Shown: one piece after another, positions 1 through 12,477 of the stretch
Numbering within the stretch: position 1 is the stretch's first letter
Layout of the letters: each line of letters opens with the position of its first letter
NCBI GenBank assembly: GCA_016490735.1
Contig: JAEMWC010000235.1
Coordinates: forward strand, 62,501 to 126,500
Direction of reading: 5' to 3'
Length of the DNA stretch: 64,000 nucleotides
Source: Pachyseris speciosa
Taxonomy: Eukaryota > Cnidaria > Anthozoa > Scleractinia > Pachyseridae
Translations under genes and position numbers: made by a program
Notes under the pieces: model-generated
What the model was told of the DNA's origin: nothing
The model's input: the letters and a program-made list of their open reading frames with translations, nothing else
Database searches by the model: none

Positions 1-10
1 GTCTCTTAAG

Positions 11-220
11 GTTGGTCTGCATGGACTGCCTGCAGCCAGAAATGCCATGTAGGTACCAGGTCAAGACACCGTACCATTAGCACTGCCGCATCATGGGGTG
101 GGGACTGTCCATATCATTTGGATGAGAATGATATCTGTGGCTCAAGCAATGGAGGGTGTCAGCATATTTGCAATCCTGCAACTGGACATTGTTCTTGTGA
201 TTTAGGATATGCACCATCAG
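11..220 (+). CDS. Exon a: thrombospondin type 1 repeat plus EGF-like domain (first exon in window)
   Basis: The exon follows an AG acceptor at 9-10 and ends before a GTATGC donor; both edges are phase 1. The first half reads WSAWTACSQKC, then G-T-R-S-R-H-R and GGDCP, the W..W..C...C..G..R.R pattern of a thrombospondin type 1 repeat. The second half has six cysteines spaced as an EGF-like domain, opening DENDICGSSNGGCQHIC and closing CSCDLGYAPSG. A stop codon in this frame at 7-9 fits an exon starting at 11. Upstream exons are not in the window. Confidence 0.8.
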
Positions 221-249
221 GTATGCATTACTTTTAGCATGAATTCACT

Positions 250-375
250 GTTCTAGAATGGGTTATTCCAGAAAAAATACACACACCCCAACGGATGGCA
301 AGCATTTTTGACCCCCCTCTGACTGGATTTCCCAGATTGCTAGAACCCCCCCTGCCCGGATTTCCATTTTTTTTT
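250..375 (+). repeat. Interspersed repeat copy A (inverted partner at 2572-2707)
   Basis: A copy beginning GGGTTATTCCAGAAAAAATA and continuing into C-rich and GGATTTCC segments recurs in reverse complement at 2572-2707 with the same order of blocks. The two copies share the ATTCCAGAAAAAATACACAC core and the CGGATGGCAA block. It is probably one end of a common MITE family; no coding potential is seen. Confidence 0.6.
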
Positions 376-1784
376 AAAGGCCCTAACTGAAAACAACGGG
401 CAATAGAAAAGACGTAACAATTCCTCCAAAAGATCCCTAATTTTAAAAGCTTGTTGAATATTGCGAATTTTGGGGGTCAAATTTCAATTTTTTTTTAAAT
501 CAGATTATTCAAACGATCATCTTTAACGTTTGAGTGATCTCACACTCTCCTCTAAAATGCCATTTACCTTTTCTGTACCACAACAAATGTACAAGATAAG
601 AAATTCGTAAGTCTTAAAGATTATGTTAATGTAAGAAAAATTACAGTGAAAAATGTCCTTGAGGCGATTATAAATAAAAACTATAATTTCAGTTTTCGGT
701 GATAAAACGGCCTCAATTGGCATGTGTTTACAAGATCGGGTTCCTGTTGTTAGGACTGTTAGTGTGACATTTACTTAAGCTTATTAAGAAAACTTTTCGA
801 ACAAGACTAATTTTAAATTTCGTTACCTTTATGGGTCTGTAGGTCAACTGGAGCTCTTGCCTTTCTTTCAAGTATTCAGGTTTTTATGCATAATGCCCAT
901 GTTCTGGCTTCCATAAACTTGTCTTTTACCATATTGATCGTAAGGTACGGATAATAAAGTGGAAGTAGCCTAGATAAAACTGCTTAAAACTCTTGTAGAT
1001 CCAATGAGGAATCTTCAATGTGAAATACTTAAAGAACTTAACAATGCCGAAATAAGTATATTTGTTTATAAACAAGTTCTGCTCTTGTGAGGTCATTTAG
1101 ATTCACAATGCTATAAGCAAATTCGTCACCAGGCTCTTTTGGTCGCCCACCTTATCGTTTTTGGAGGGGGGATAAAAAAACGTTTACAGGAAGAAACAAA
1201 ACAAAACAAATTAATTCCAGACACGAAGGCTATTACAAAAAGATGTGTAAAAATTGTTTGCACAGACACAAACAAGCAAAACCCATTTTTAATCCCTCCC
1301 TAAAAATAAAGATAAATGACTCATCAGGCACTCGTTTCTCAAAAGTCTGGAAAACATTTCGGGCCTGAAAAGTATTTTTCAACTCAGTTTTCTGTTGATT
1401 GTTGCTAGCTTTGGGGGCAAAGTAGCCCAATGTATTTATCAATTTTATAGCAAGCTTTCAAAAAAGATTATTAAAAGTATTATATAATTTTGTAATTTTT
1501 ATCATTATGATCAATATTTAAGCAGAGGTTTTGAAGTACATAATTTGCTAGTTTTGTTTCCAAGTTTTAACGTGTATATTTATATGCGGCCAAAGAGCAA
1601 TCTTTGTCCAAATAAACCTTTACTTACTTTGTTATTGAATGCTGTCAATTTTTTAAAATATATATTTTATTTTTTCGTAGGGGAAGTTATTACATAGCTT
1701 TCATGCGGGTATATTTACCTCTATTAAAAATAAGGTGAAAAGACTGTGATAAATAAAAGCAACGGAGCAAAAGTGTTATTTCAG

Positions 1785-1970
1785 TGGTGCTCAAAAGCAT
1801 CGAAAAAACAAATCCTTGCCTGTGCTCGTGCAAAAATATTGGGGTATATTGTGGCATTTACCATGAGCATAATTTTGGACAACCTGGATTCTACAAGAAA
1901 AGTAATTGTTTTGGCGGATCTAATTATTTTGCATGGCGGTATCGTATCCACGATTTTACAGTTACACATC
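1785..1970 (+). CDS. Possible phase 1-1 cassette exon, 62 codons, uncertain
   Basis: The stretch is bounded by TTATTTCAG at its left and by GTAAGA at its right, and is open in the frame that would keep phase 1 on both sides, so its inclusion would not disturb the gene. The peptide contains NPCLCSCKNIGVYCG and a Tyr/Phe-rich second half with one more Cys. I recognise no domain. The pyrimidine tract is weak, and a stop lies in frame just upstream at 1754. It may be an alternative extracellular exon or chance. Confidence 0.22.
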
Positions 1971-2571
1971 GTAAGAGGTAAGAAAGAAATTATGCGCAAA
2001 TTGTGCATACGCATGTTAGCCAGTAAAACGAGTTCTTGGGTTGCCTGAATAACACAGAAAAGTACAACTGACTCCCAAACTTATCGTCTTTACTTCGCAT
2101 TTTTGAGGATGTTGCAAAGCACAGGCGCGGGTGGCCTGGGTTCCATAAAAATGTTCCAGGCATTGTGTGCTCAGTCAACAGTGTTTTTTTATCCTGTGGT
2201 TAAGCTGTTGTTATCCATTTATCACGCTGGTTCTTCATCATATATTAACAGGACCTATGAAGGAAAACTTAAAGCATGAGGTAAGAACGCTAGCTATAAA
2301 CTGAAAGACTACAAGATTTCCCATTGCAAAGTTCTTTTTTAAGTGGTTAAAATATATCGTTTCAAAAGGAAAATTAACGATAAAAACGTTACATGACGTT
2401 TTGACGACCTCATGTCATCATTGTTGAATGTGGATACATTAACTTAATTGACACTACATATATACAGAAATAGGTGTGTATGTGAATGATAAGAATGTGA
2501 ATAAATAATGAAATAATTAATGAAATAATATATCGATCAAGGTTAAAATTAAAAGTGAGGTTAAAATTAAG

Positions 2572-2707
2572 TGACCCCCGAGGAAGAATTTTTCGGTTCA
2601 GATCCCCCCTCCCACCCGGATTTCCCAAGCTATCAACTCCCCCTCCCACGAGAATTTCCAGTTTGCCATCCGTCGGGGGTGTGTGTATTTTTTCTGGAAT
2701 AACCCAA
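2572..2707 (-). repeat. Interspersed repeat copy B, inverted relative to 250-375
   Basis: The reverse complement shares the GGTTATTCCAGAAAAAATAC start, the ACGGATGGCAA block and G-rich GGAAATCC lines with the copy at 250-375. The two copies lie 2.2 kb apart in opposite orientation within the same intron, so the RNA could fold back here. Confidence 0.6.
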
Positions 2708-3043
2708 TAGGAATATGACATTTGTACCAGGGGTTTCAATAAGTTTTCTTACAAGCGGCTACTGGAGGTAGAATATAACAGAACAGGCAGAACAGGCGGC
2801 TGTGACAACAAAGGGGGCAGTAGAAACCTTAGAAATAAATTTACAAACTGAATAGCTAGACGGTGTTACGGGGCTTCTGATATTTCGCACGGTCACGGAC
2901 CTACAAAATTCAGGTAAATCCGTGAAATCCCGAGAAATTCCCCCCAAAAAGGCAAAATACCACCAGCAAAATCTGCCAGAAATATTACCCAATACATGTC
3001 GACAATACATATTTGATACTTATCTTGGCTATTAGACCTGTTC

Positions 3044-6000
3044 TACCCGTACGAAAATGTCTGACCTGACAATAACCTAAGTTTGGCCTGATTTTTCAGC
3101 CTAACAAAGACCAAATTTTCATAGCCTAATATTAACCTTTTTAAGCCTCGTGTTAACCTGAAAAATGGACCTTAACTTTTTTAGGCTTGGAGCCTGACAT
3201 TTTTTAGGCTCGCTGGGACAGCACGGCGCCGCGCAAATATGGCCTGAAAATGGTTATCTTTAAGACTTACAAAGCAATATTAATAGTAACTTTTAAAAAT
3301 CAGGCTTGTTAGGCTTAAAAAGGCGGGCTGGTAAACATGTACGATGCGGCTATTGTTGACGAACACCAATGAAGCCAAATTATAAATTACAAGAGTCGCT
3401 GCAGGAAGGCCAACATCTTTGTATAACAAAACACTGGTATACGCATTGTAAGCTTTTTTATTTAATATTGTGAGCTTATTAGTACAGCTATTATAAAATT
3501 ACGTTAAACTGTCAACCAAGGTATAAAAACGTTTGTATCGATCGGTATCGGTAGCAAGTTAAATTCAATCAGCTCCGAGATGACTTCACAAATAAATTCA
3601 TGTTTGCTGATGACCACGCAACCAATTTTTCAACCTATTACAATCCAGTGAATTGTATTAACTACAATCATTTAAGATAATTTGCCACCAGCTGCCAAAT
3701 TACAGAACTAATACCGAAGAAACACGGAACAGTATGTTTCATGGTTGAATTTCGTTTACCGCTATTTCTACAACAAACAGAACAGTGAAATTTGCTCACC
3801 TAATTGTAGATCACTCTCGATCAGTCTGCTGCTTCCCTTTCTTTGGAATCCATAAAATTAGATGGGTACAAGTTTCTTGGAGGTTATCATTCACTGTTAC
3901 AGCAAACAGGACAACATATCCTAAAAGCATCCTTCGCACTTTGCAGCGTCGCCGAAAAAACACAGAACGCTGCTTGTTTCAACGGATAAACCCCAACAAA
4001 GATGCCGGGAAAATCTGTCCTTTCAAATCATATATTGTTAATTAATCTCCTGGCAAAATCCAATAGATATTTCCACACTTTTCTTCCCGAAATTAAGACA
4101 CTCCACCTGAAATTTGCTCGCTTTTAGTTTAAACTACAACGATCGAGTTCGACTGAATCACCGTTGTAACTCGAGATCGTCACAAAACGGCAACAATTAG
4201 CATGTTGTCTCGAATGTCCCAAGGGACTTGGACTGTCACGTTCCAACTTTTTATCCACTCACCATCATGCTTCTAAAAAATTGTGTCTTCTATCTTCTTT
4301 TCCTCGATAAAAAATATTGGCAAGATTTCTGCACAGCCCCATACATTAATTATGCATTCAATCTTTGTTCTAAGAAAACAATAGCGGTAACAATGGTAAG
4401 CCTTTGGGACTTCTACTCTTTGTTTCAGAAGTTCTATATTTTTTCTAAGTCTTTTTGGAAACAGGAAACTTTGGCACGTTTTTCCTTCGAAAGCCCTAAT
4501 TTCAAGTATATCTTGCTAGGTTTTCTTTCGGAGTTATAAAGTAATTCAGTTTTGCTGTGCAAAGTAGGTGATTCAAATAAATTTTAGCGGCAGGGTTTGT
4601 GGTTAAATCGCTGTATGGCTATCGTCAGTCTGTTGTATTTGCAGACAAAATGTTTGAAAATAAAATAAATTTCTTACCTGGTGTAGCTCGTTCTTTGCTA
4701 TCCTTGTCGAAATTTTGCTGGAGCTCACGACTTAAGTTTCTTTTGAGGAAAATATAATTTTTTCCCTTTCTTTCGTGCATCGCGAAAAGTGGATCACGCA
4801 GGGAGCATAGACTGTCTACTGGTGCGTTCGGAACCCTCTTCCTCGTCTTTGCGGACTTCGTAGAGGTCAGCAATATGCATGAGAATTTTTCCAAAGTGTT
4901 CTTTGCTGATATCTTTGCCGTAGTGTAGACGCCACATGTATTCCTGTAGGTTGTCCTGGAAAGTTTTTGGGATGTTCCTGTTCAGCATAAACCTCGCTTT
5001 ACTCCTCACTATGTATTTTCAATGCCCCGTGTACGGCACCAGTGTCTGGTTCTTAGAAGGTTAGGCTGTTGTTGACATGGCTAATGTTCTTCAAGTGAGG
5101 TTTCATACACCGCTTGAGTTGTGGTAAATTTGTGCGCCTAAGTACATGTTGGGGCTAACACTTTTTGATGAAAATCTTGCTGCCATAAAACCATGATTGA
5201 TGCCATTCCATCGCAACCACTCTTCGAGCATCGCCACTCATACCCTTCTTGCGATGAAGCTCTTATCCAGCTGAATGCATTGCTGCACCCAGGTTGAGGA
5301 CGTTTTATCGAGCAGGTTCTGTTCCTTGCACCAGTCTATGAACCAATCGTGATCCTGAAGGATCTTCGTGAGAGCGATCAAGTTCATTTGGCCATTTTCG
5401 TGCGACAAAACACGTCGTTTTGGTATACAGCAGAACGGAAATAAATATTCCTAATTTGCTTTTTTATATATCTAAACGGACCAATCAAAGGGTAGAGGAA
5501 ACGCATTCTTTTGTGCAAAGTAGGTCTCTCATGCATTTCTTTTGTGTATATTGTTATGAAGATTTTTTTCCATTGATAGGTAAGATAAAACTTAGTTGTT
5601 GACGCCACCTTGCAACTTGTTTGTGTAATGCAGTGGTAAGGTGACGGACTGGTAAACAGAAAGTCGCGCGTAGAGCGACAGTTCAGAGCCCAGTAGAGCA
5701 GTCAAAGAAATTAAAAGAGATAGAGAAAAAAAGGGGGCCTTGGGATAGAAAAATAGTGGAAATATAGTGGGGAAAAGAGTCGGGGAAAAGGAGGAATGTG
5801 GGACAGAAAAAGAGAGAGAAACGACACGGTTAATTGAATCCTCTTTTATTGCTACAGTAAGTAATAGCAATGTATGCGAAACCCTTGGGAATAAGTCATT
5901 GTCTTAAAAAACAATGAGGCGTATACATAATTAATGAGATAGAATGTATAATTAATGTACGGGGCTATACGGAAATTTTTCCAAAATATTTATTGTGGAT

Positions 6001-6681
6001 TAATTAGGACCCCTCTCGTTTTTTTTCGAACATGAAAGATAACCAGTTTGTTTCTCAACATTGTGGAATCGAACGTGCTACTGTTATCTTTTATCTTGAT
6101 GAACGACATACGCATACCAGAAAATTCAGAGAACTGCTGCACGAAAATAAAACAGTTTTGTAACTCCAAACATAGTGAGACATGAAGTTGATGTTGCGGT
6201 GGACTTATCCTCGTGATGCTGGACGGGAATAAAACTAATGCCTGGCGGCGCTGCGGACTTTACTGGGCTAAATCATAAACAAAAGGAATCCATCTACCGT
6301 ATGTGGTTATTTATAGTTGTGTTGCTCATGAGTGTGCTACTGCAAAACTGACAGAATGAGAATCTATGTATTATGAAAGAAATCCTTAGGTATCATTTGG
6401 TTGATCCCAGTTATTTTGAGGACCAAACAAATGTCAGGCTTTGTAAGGCCAATAATTAGGCTACCTTCACACAGCTAAACAGCAATCAATCCCAATGAAA
6501 AAAATTACGCGATGTTAGGGTAAATTGAAGCCTAACTTTAACCTAACAAAATTACGGTTTTACTTTCTTAACCTAACAAATTCAATGTTAGGCTTTTATT
6601 TGGTAAGGCCACAATTCACCAAATCAGGTTTAATTTAGGCCTGAATATGGCTTTGTCAGGCCAGACTTTTTCGTACGGGTA
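3044..6681. mobile_element. Inner DNA transposon, 3.6 kb, TACCCGTACGA inverted ends
   Basis: TACCCGTACGAAAA at 3044 is mirrored by TTTTTCGTACGGGTA ending at 6681. The match continues inward through a GTCTGRCCTGACAA block, giving inverted ends of about 29 bp. The trinucleotide TTC flanks both ends (3041-3043 and 6682-6684), a possible 3-bp target duplication. Subterminal zones (3065-3330 and 6425-6660) are packed with AACCTAACA / TTAGGCT motifs. The family is not identified. Between the subterminal zones only the transposase remnant at 4780-5410 is recognisable; 5410-6420 shows nothing I can name. Confidence 0.6.
4780..5410 (-). pseudogene. Decayed ISXO2/Merlin-like transposase fragment
   Basis: On the minus strand, pieces in different frames read in order: NGQMNLIALTKILQDHDWF and IDWCKEQNLLD (5390-5300), HVNNSLTF then PDTGAVHGALKIHSE (about 5100-5010), then KARFMLNRNIPKTFQDN and LQEYMWRLHYG, ending near ILMHIADLYEV (5000-4850). 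The VNhS..F..P.TGA line followed by a K-rich helix and a YxWR motif matches my recollection of the C-terminal half of ISXO2-like (Merlin) DDE transposases. In-frame stops and frame changes show it is dead. The middle of the catalytic domain was not found. Merlin elements normally give 8-9 bp target duplications, so this gene may not belong to the TIR pair around it. Confidence 0.45.
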
Positions 6682-9304
6682 TTCACCACAAATGTCCAAA
6701 TTTATCTTGAAACTTTGTCACTGCAATGAGCAAACAACGTCCCAAAACTACCAGGCATTCTTAGATTAATGTGCCACGATGTGACACACCTTGCCATTGG
6801 TCCATTTCTCGAGCACATTGTTGTTGAAAGAGCCAATGATTATCTCTGTTAAAAAAATGTTAAACAATGCTGGTCATATTGACACAAAATTGATCGATTT
6901 TTGCGAAATTTCCCAAACAAATTCAAATTAAATTGGATGTTTTTTACTGATTGTTTCTCAGTGAAGTTTGCCCCCAAAATTTCCCGTGAAATTGGCCAAT
7001 TTTCCTGCGAATTTGCCCCTGAAAATCCCTTGACTTTTTTCGGCTAAAATCCCATGAAATTGGCTGATTTTTCTGTGAATTTTGACTTTTTTCCGCTAAA
7101 TTATCCCGCCAAATCCGCCAATTTTCCACAACTTTTCACATTTTTCCTGCTAATATTCTGCGATATCAGCCAATTTTTCCGTTGGCCTGAAAATCCCACG
7201 AAATTTAACTTTTTTTCGTGACCTATCAGAAGCCCTGGTGGTAAGAGGCATGATAGGTGGCGGTAAACCGCTGGTAACCAGCTTTTATTGAAATGCCTGT
7301 TGTACACCATACAGCTGACAGGTCAGGTCGTACTACATATAATATATATTTATTATGGTGACATAATTTTTAAGGTATTACTTACGGGTCAAATGTGTCC
7401 CAAATGGACCACTATTTAAGTATTAATTTTCATTAAATTTGTTTCAATTCCAAACACCATTTCTCTGAAGTACCTTTTTACTGTAGAACCCAAATTTGAA
7501 GTCAAAACTGTTGATTTCTTGTTGAAAGGTGTGAAAATTAGCACCTAAAATGTCACTCAAATCACTGATTACTTTATTTTCTCCCTTGCTTTTATTTTTA
7601 TGATATTAAATAATTTTTGGGGGGGTTATGGAACACTTATGCTAAAAGGATTCTTTTGTGACTTAGCGGCCATCCGTCGTGAATTCTAAGGGAGATAATT
7701 AAACTACTCTAAAGCTGTCACATGACGTACCATACAAGTATTGAACGAAAGCAATGCTATCTATGGTGGCTGAAGGCTGAAGGCTCTACCCTGAGGTCCG
7801 ACCCCTTACCCTTTTATATACCATTTTTGACAGAAAAGGTACCCCTTTTGTATGCTTCCATTGACAAATGTTGCCCCTTTCGTATACCTAGAACAGGAAG
7901 TCTTCTTGTCATTTTCATGTAACATTCAATAAATTAAAACAGTACAGTTGTAAGGTATGTATGTTCGAAATATTTTTAATTAATGAAAGGCCCTTTTATA
8001 TACCAATTAAGACAGATTTCCCTACCCTGTCATATAATTCGACTCCCCGTATAGGCCATTATAGGAAGTGCCCCCCCTCCCCAGGCAACCTACTGCACCT
8101 AGAATGTTTTAGCGTCTTGATTGTTGAACCGCTGCCATTAGGGTCACACCATCCTTGTTCCCAGGGTCTACTCTAATGTTCTGGGAATGTTAGAGTGTTA
8201 CAAACGTTTTATTTTGTTTTACCACAAATGGTTTAAATTCTACTGCAGTGTTCCAGTTTTCATGAATCTACCACAACCTGAAGCTTGCATCTGCAAATCC
8301 AAGGTGGTGTCCGAAGATGGCGCCCCTGACAACGATATTCAACTCTCTCTCTCTCTTGGAAACCAGTGTGACCCTTTTCCTTCTGGTATTGTCCATAAAT
8401 AAATGTCTATGAAAATTATTTTCGCTGAAAATGAAGGCAAACTTTATTTTAACCCTGACCTGTAAGTAATACCTTAAATCGGGTGAGAGTCATATGTCAA
8501 AACACCACTGCACACAGTAAATTGGGAGAAAATTGGTGGAAAGTTTTATTTGCTTTTCTGTAATTAATTCATGATCAGTAAACTGTGCTCTGTTATCAGT
8601 GTGTTGGATAATACATGTAATTAAGCAATAATATTATCCTGCTCATTTTTGCAGAGTATCTCCTGATTTTAGCCATCCCAATTCCTACTGCCTTTTCATC
8701 CAAGTATCAGGTCCAACATTCAACACAATTTCCCAGCTTTGTTAATTAATTTTTTTTCTTTGTTAATGCTTGCTTAATGTGTCTATTTAAAAAAAAAAAA
8801 GCACTTGCTTGGGGTTAATTTTGGGCACTTCAAATATATCAATCTGGAATCTAATTGGTTGATTCAGGAAATAATATTTCATTATTTTCAATTTTTCAAG
8901 TACACTTTTAAATGCTGAAGTACACTATGATAAATGCCATAAGAATATAAAAGGAAATGGTCATTAAAGAGTAATCAAAATTTACAATAGATAACTTCTC
9001 CTAACTGGTGACACATGTGTAAGTGTAAAGAGAACTTGGGGACTTTAAATTTAGGCTTAAAGAGTACTACAGGTAGGCTTCATTAAATATCTATGATGCT
9101 GAGTACCCATGTACATGGTGCTTCATTTGTCCATGGATCTTGTAACAAGTCCTGAGGAGCCTAGCCACCCCTATTGATATCCGTTTTCAAGGGATTAGAT
9201 GTTTGACATTGATTGAGTCAAAAGAAATTCAATTATTTGACAATTTCTGGAGGTACATGAATGTCTACTTAATAAATTATGATTTTCAACATTTCCTTGT
9301 ACAG

Positions 9305-10809
9305 GTATTTACAGCTGTAGTGATGTTGATGAATGCAGTGCATTTCCATCTCCATGCAGTCACATTTGTAAAAACACTGTTGGTTCTTATAAGTGTGAGT
9401 GCCATGCAGGTTATTACCTTACTGATTCTAAAAACTGCCAGAAATTTGATTGTGGAAGTCCAGCTTCTCAGTTCAGTGTGTGCCCATCAAATGCCTACAT
9501 GGATCACATCTCATCAGTGTGTGCCCAGGTAACAGCCGTTTGTCCATCAGGGACAACTTACGATGAACAGTGTTCTCTAAGCTGTCCTTTAGACTTCACA
9601 TTGGCCAAGATTGCTGCTCAGCCAAATACAAAGTTTGGTGAAAATTACACTGCTGTTGACTTTTTGTCTGTGATTTCATCAATAACTTGCAGAAAAACAC
9701 AGACATCACACTCTGTTGATGTCTGGGATGTAGCAGATAACCAACTGAACCAGTATTACTGCCGCCGATTAAATGATCCCCCCAAGGACGTAAAATTGAA
9801 TGGTTCAGTTCTTTTGGAACACACAGCTGTGGGTACCATAATTGGAACTCTGAGCTCTCAAGATGCACAGCCAGGACAAACATTCATGTATACAGTGCAA
9901 AGCCCCGCTTCATTGTTGATAACTCAAGGAGATAAGTTGATTAACATGTGGAATGATCCAAGGCTAAATGGAAATGTTCCCTTGAGCAGCGGAAAATTAT
10001 CAGTGACTGTTAGATCAACTGATGACGGTGTTCCTCCCATGTGGCTTGAAAGGACTTTTCAAATTACAATCTTAAATGTCAATGATCCCCCTGAACAAGT
10101 CCAGCTGTCTAATTCTGTTGTCTATGAAAATGCCACTATGGGCACGGTAATCGGAGAGCTGATGGCGATTGATGGGGATGATCCACTGAACACCCCTCCC
10201 CATTCTAACTTTAAGTGGGAGTTGCTTGACAATGATGGTGGCAGATTTGCAATCAATGCGAACAAAATCACTGTTGCCTTGAGTTTGGTTGGCGAGGCTC
10301 AGAAATTGCACAAGATAACTATTCGATGTTCAGATTATGGAAACCCAGTGCAAGAAGTGACAGAAAGTTTTATCATAACTGTTGTGAATATTAATGATCC
10401 TCCCTCGTCATTTCGCCTGTTGGGCTCCACCGTTCATGAAACAGCTAAGGGTGGCACTGTTGTTGGGCAGCTTGTTGTAACAGAGAAGGACGGTGATGAC
10501 ATTTCTTTTGATATCAGCCAATCAGATGCAGACACACTTGATAAATTTAACATTGATCCCTCTCAGTGCCAAGGTCCTGGACATGAATATGACTGCAGAG
10601 TTAATGTCACAGTAAAAGCGTCTCTGGATTATGAAGCAAAAGCTTGGTACAGGTTAAATGTCCAGGCTAACGACTCTCATACTCAAGCATTTAAGCAGTT
10701 CAACATTGAAATCATAAACGACAATGAGCCTCCAACTGCAATCGATTTGACAGGTTCACACTCTGTGTTTGAAAATGCTATTGCTGGAACTGTAGTGGGT
10801 CGATTTGTG
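9305..10809 (+). CDS. Exon b: calcium-type EGF, Cys-rich block, cadherin-like repeats 1-3 and start of 4
   Basis: This large exon follows TTGTACAG and ends before GTATGT, entering in phase 1 and leaving in phase 0. It opens with DVDECSAFPSPCSHICKN and YKCECHAGYYL, a calcium-binding EGF domain. A Cys-rich stretch of about 100 residues follows (FDCGSPASQFSVCPSNAY through YYCRRLND) that I cannot assign. Then come three complete cadherin-like repeats, starting NDPPKDVKL, NDPPEQVQL and NDPPSSFRL, each with a VxExxxxGTVVG-type line, and the start of a fourth (NDNEPPTAIDL). The calcium-ligand motifs are partly degenerate, as in many divergent cadherin repeats. Confidence 0.88.
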
Positions 10810-11420
10810 GTATGTATGTATGAATATAACATTCATAGTAATTACCCCGTATTATAGCTATAGGATGTAGCAGAAAATTAGTGGATCTTTCTTATTTAAT
10901 GTGGTATTTTCTAAGAGATCTTGATAGAATAATCTCAAGAAAGCTTGTCTCACATATGAGAGCTCACAGCTAAGAGGTTGACTGGTGTGTATTAAATTAA
11001 TAGCCCACTTTGAAAAAGAGTAGGGGCCTGGGAATGAGTTTTTTTTTAAATTTATCAATTGGTAAAAATGTTTCCACCTCGTGAAAGAGCACCTCAGTGA
11101 TGATAACCTAACCAACTTTGAGGCTATTCAGACAGTTAAATAGGAGGTGAACAAAAGGCTTGACGTGAAAACCGTGAATAGAGACTTTGTATTGTGTGGG
11201 GGACGCACTCTCTGAAATGCAGACTTTGTATAGGATTTTTCTGATTTTAAATTCAGGTTAATACATGGTGGCTTTTCTTTCAAACATGCTCAAACTTACT
11301 GAAACTACTAATTTTGAGATGCCCTTTCATGTAGGAAATTTAGATCTGAAAGTCAAATCACCAATGATACCTTTTTGTACTGAATCTTCAAGTTGACTGC
11401 TTTCATTTTGTTGTTGACAG
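10810..11420. other. Intron, no recognisable feature
   Basis: The phase-0 intron of 611 bp has a GTATGT donor and a TTGTTGTTGACAG acceptor. I see no repeat or RNA gene in it. Confidence 0.7.
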
Positions 11421-11658
11421 GTCACTGATCCAGATAATGCGAATTCGCCATCTCATCAAGTACACAGCTGCCAATTTGATGTTAGTCGACCTAGCGATGA
11501 ACACTATTTCATCGTAAGTGCCGGATTGGTGTTGAAGGTTAAAGGAGCTCGGCAAATAGATTATGAACAAGTAAAGAACCTTACTTTCACCGTAACCTGT
11601 ACAGACAGTGGACAGCCACCACTTTCATTTTCGCATGACTTTCTCATACATGTTAAAG
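11421..11658 (+). CDS. Exon c: completion of cadherin-like repeat 4
   Basis: The exon runs from TTGACAG to a GGTGAG donor (phase 0 in, phase 1 out). It reads VTDPDNANSPSHQVHSC and ends TCTDSGQPPLSFSHDFLIHV, the standard second half of a cadherin repeat with a D-x-G-x-P-P line before the last strand. It joins the upstream VVGRFV of exon b without a frame change. Confidence 0.85.
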
Positions 11659-12108
11659 GTGAGGAAGTTTTCTTGGTGGGCATGTCTTACTATTATACTT
11701 CATAAGACACATCTAGAAGATGCATATGCACAGTGTTTACCTTACAACAACCCAGTTGTGTGACCAAACTCACATGAATTCCCCCATCCTGTGTACATGT
11801 ATTGCTTAGTGCAGGGCTTGAACTTAACTTTTTAGTCCATTAGCAAAGTTTTGCTAGTGAGATTTTTTTACTAGCAAAAGTAGGAACCTCACCTTTTTTT
11901 AGACTCGCAACTTCAAAAAACCAATTCATTTTGCGAGTTTACGAGTGCTAATTTTGAGCCCTGTTAGTGGCATATATAGAGTGCTTGACAAGTGAGTTTG
12001 TTTGGATCCTGGCCCACTATGGGTTTCGAAACCTTTTTGAGGAAATTGTTTGATTTGAACCTCCTTTTATTTACCTATACTATGACAGGGTTGGCATGGG
12101 GGTAGCAG

Positions 12109-12345
12109 GGTTGGTGTAGAGGTCAGACCACTCACCTTCACCAATGTGGCACAGGTTCAATTCCTGGACTCAGTGTCATTTGTGGGTTGAGTTTGTTGTT
12201 GGTTCTCTACTGATCTGCTCCAAGAGGTTTTTCTCCAGATACTCCGGTTTTCCCCTCTCCTCAAAAATCAACATTTCCAGATTCCAATTTGAGCCGGATG
12301 CAGGACCTCCCTGGAAAACACTTCTGATCAGTGAGTGGAGCTTCC
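12109..12345 (+). mobile_element. tRNA-derived SINE
   Basis: The intron between exons c and d holds a short element with a tRNA-like head (GTAGAGGTCAGACCACTC) and a B-box-like GGTTCAATTCC at 12154-12164. A body rich in GGTTTTTCTCCAGATACTCC and TTTTCCCCTCTCCTC follows. This head-and-body layout is that of a Pol III-derived SINE. It is not a functional tRNA, since acceptor pairing is absent. The rest of this intron (11659-12477) shows nothing else. Confidence 0.6.
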
Positions 12346-12477
12346 CTTTCCTTTGATGTTGTTCTACCTCACATTATACAGCATCTGGTGCAGGTCTTCT
12401 ATCATGACTAATGAATATTAGACAGTTCTGATAACATATTTTAGCACTGAAGGTATAATAGTCTCTCCATTTGTCAG

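Larger units (their letters stand above)
2871..7235. mobile_element. Outer DNA element with 12-bp GGGCTTCTGATA inverted ends, disrupted by an inner transposon
   Basis: GGGCTTCTGATA at 2871 is the exact reverse complement of TATCAGAAGCCC ending at 7235. Inside each end lie degenerate, inverted lines of an AAATCCCGCGAAATT-like motif (about 2900-3000 and 6945-7200). The right portion (6682-7235) is longer than the left (2871-3043). I could not find a clean target duplication, so the outer boundaries are tentative. Confidence 0.45.
221..9304. other. Large phase-1 intron (about 9.1 kb), filled with decayed repeats
   Basis: This stretch links two phase-1 exons. It holds an inverted pair of short repeats (about 250-375 and 2572-2707), a possible cassette exon (1785-1970), and a nested transposon pair (2871-7235). 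The stretches 376-1784, 1971-2570 and 2710-2870 show nothing I can name. From about 7625 to 8130 there are degenerate lines such as CCTTTTATATACC at 7811 and 7990, which look like an old MITE. I saw nothing recognisable in 8130-9300. Confidence 0.6.

Noticed and set aside
1746..2048. 100-residue protein MINKSNGAKVLFQWCSKASK...
   Set aside because: It overlaps the other frames of the same intronic stretch, has no domain, and conflicts with the splice-bounded candidate exon; most likely chance.
4228..4539. 103-residue plus-strand frame inside the inner transposon
   Set aside because: It has no recognisable domain, and the nearby recognisable coding remnant is on the opposite strand.
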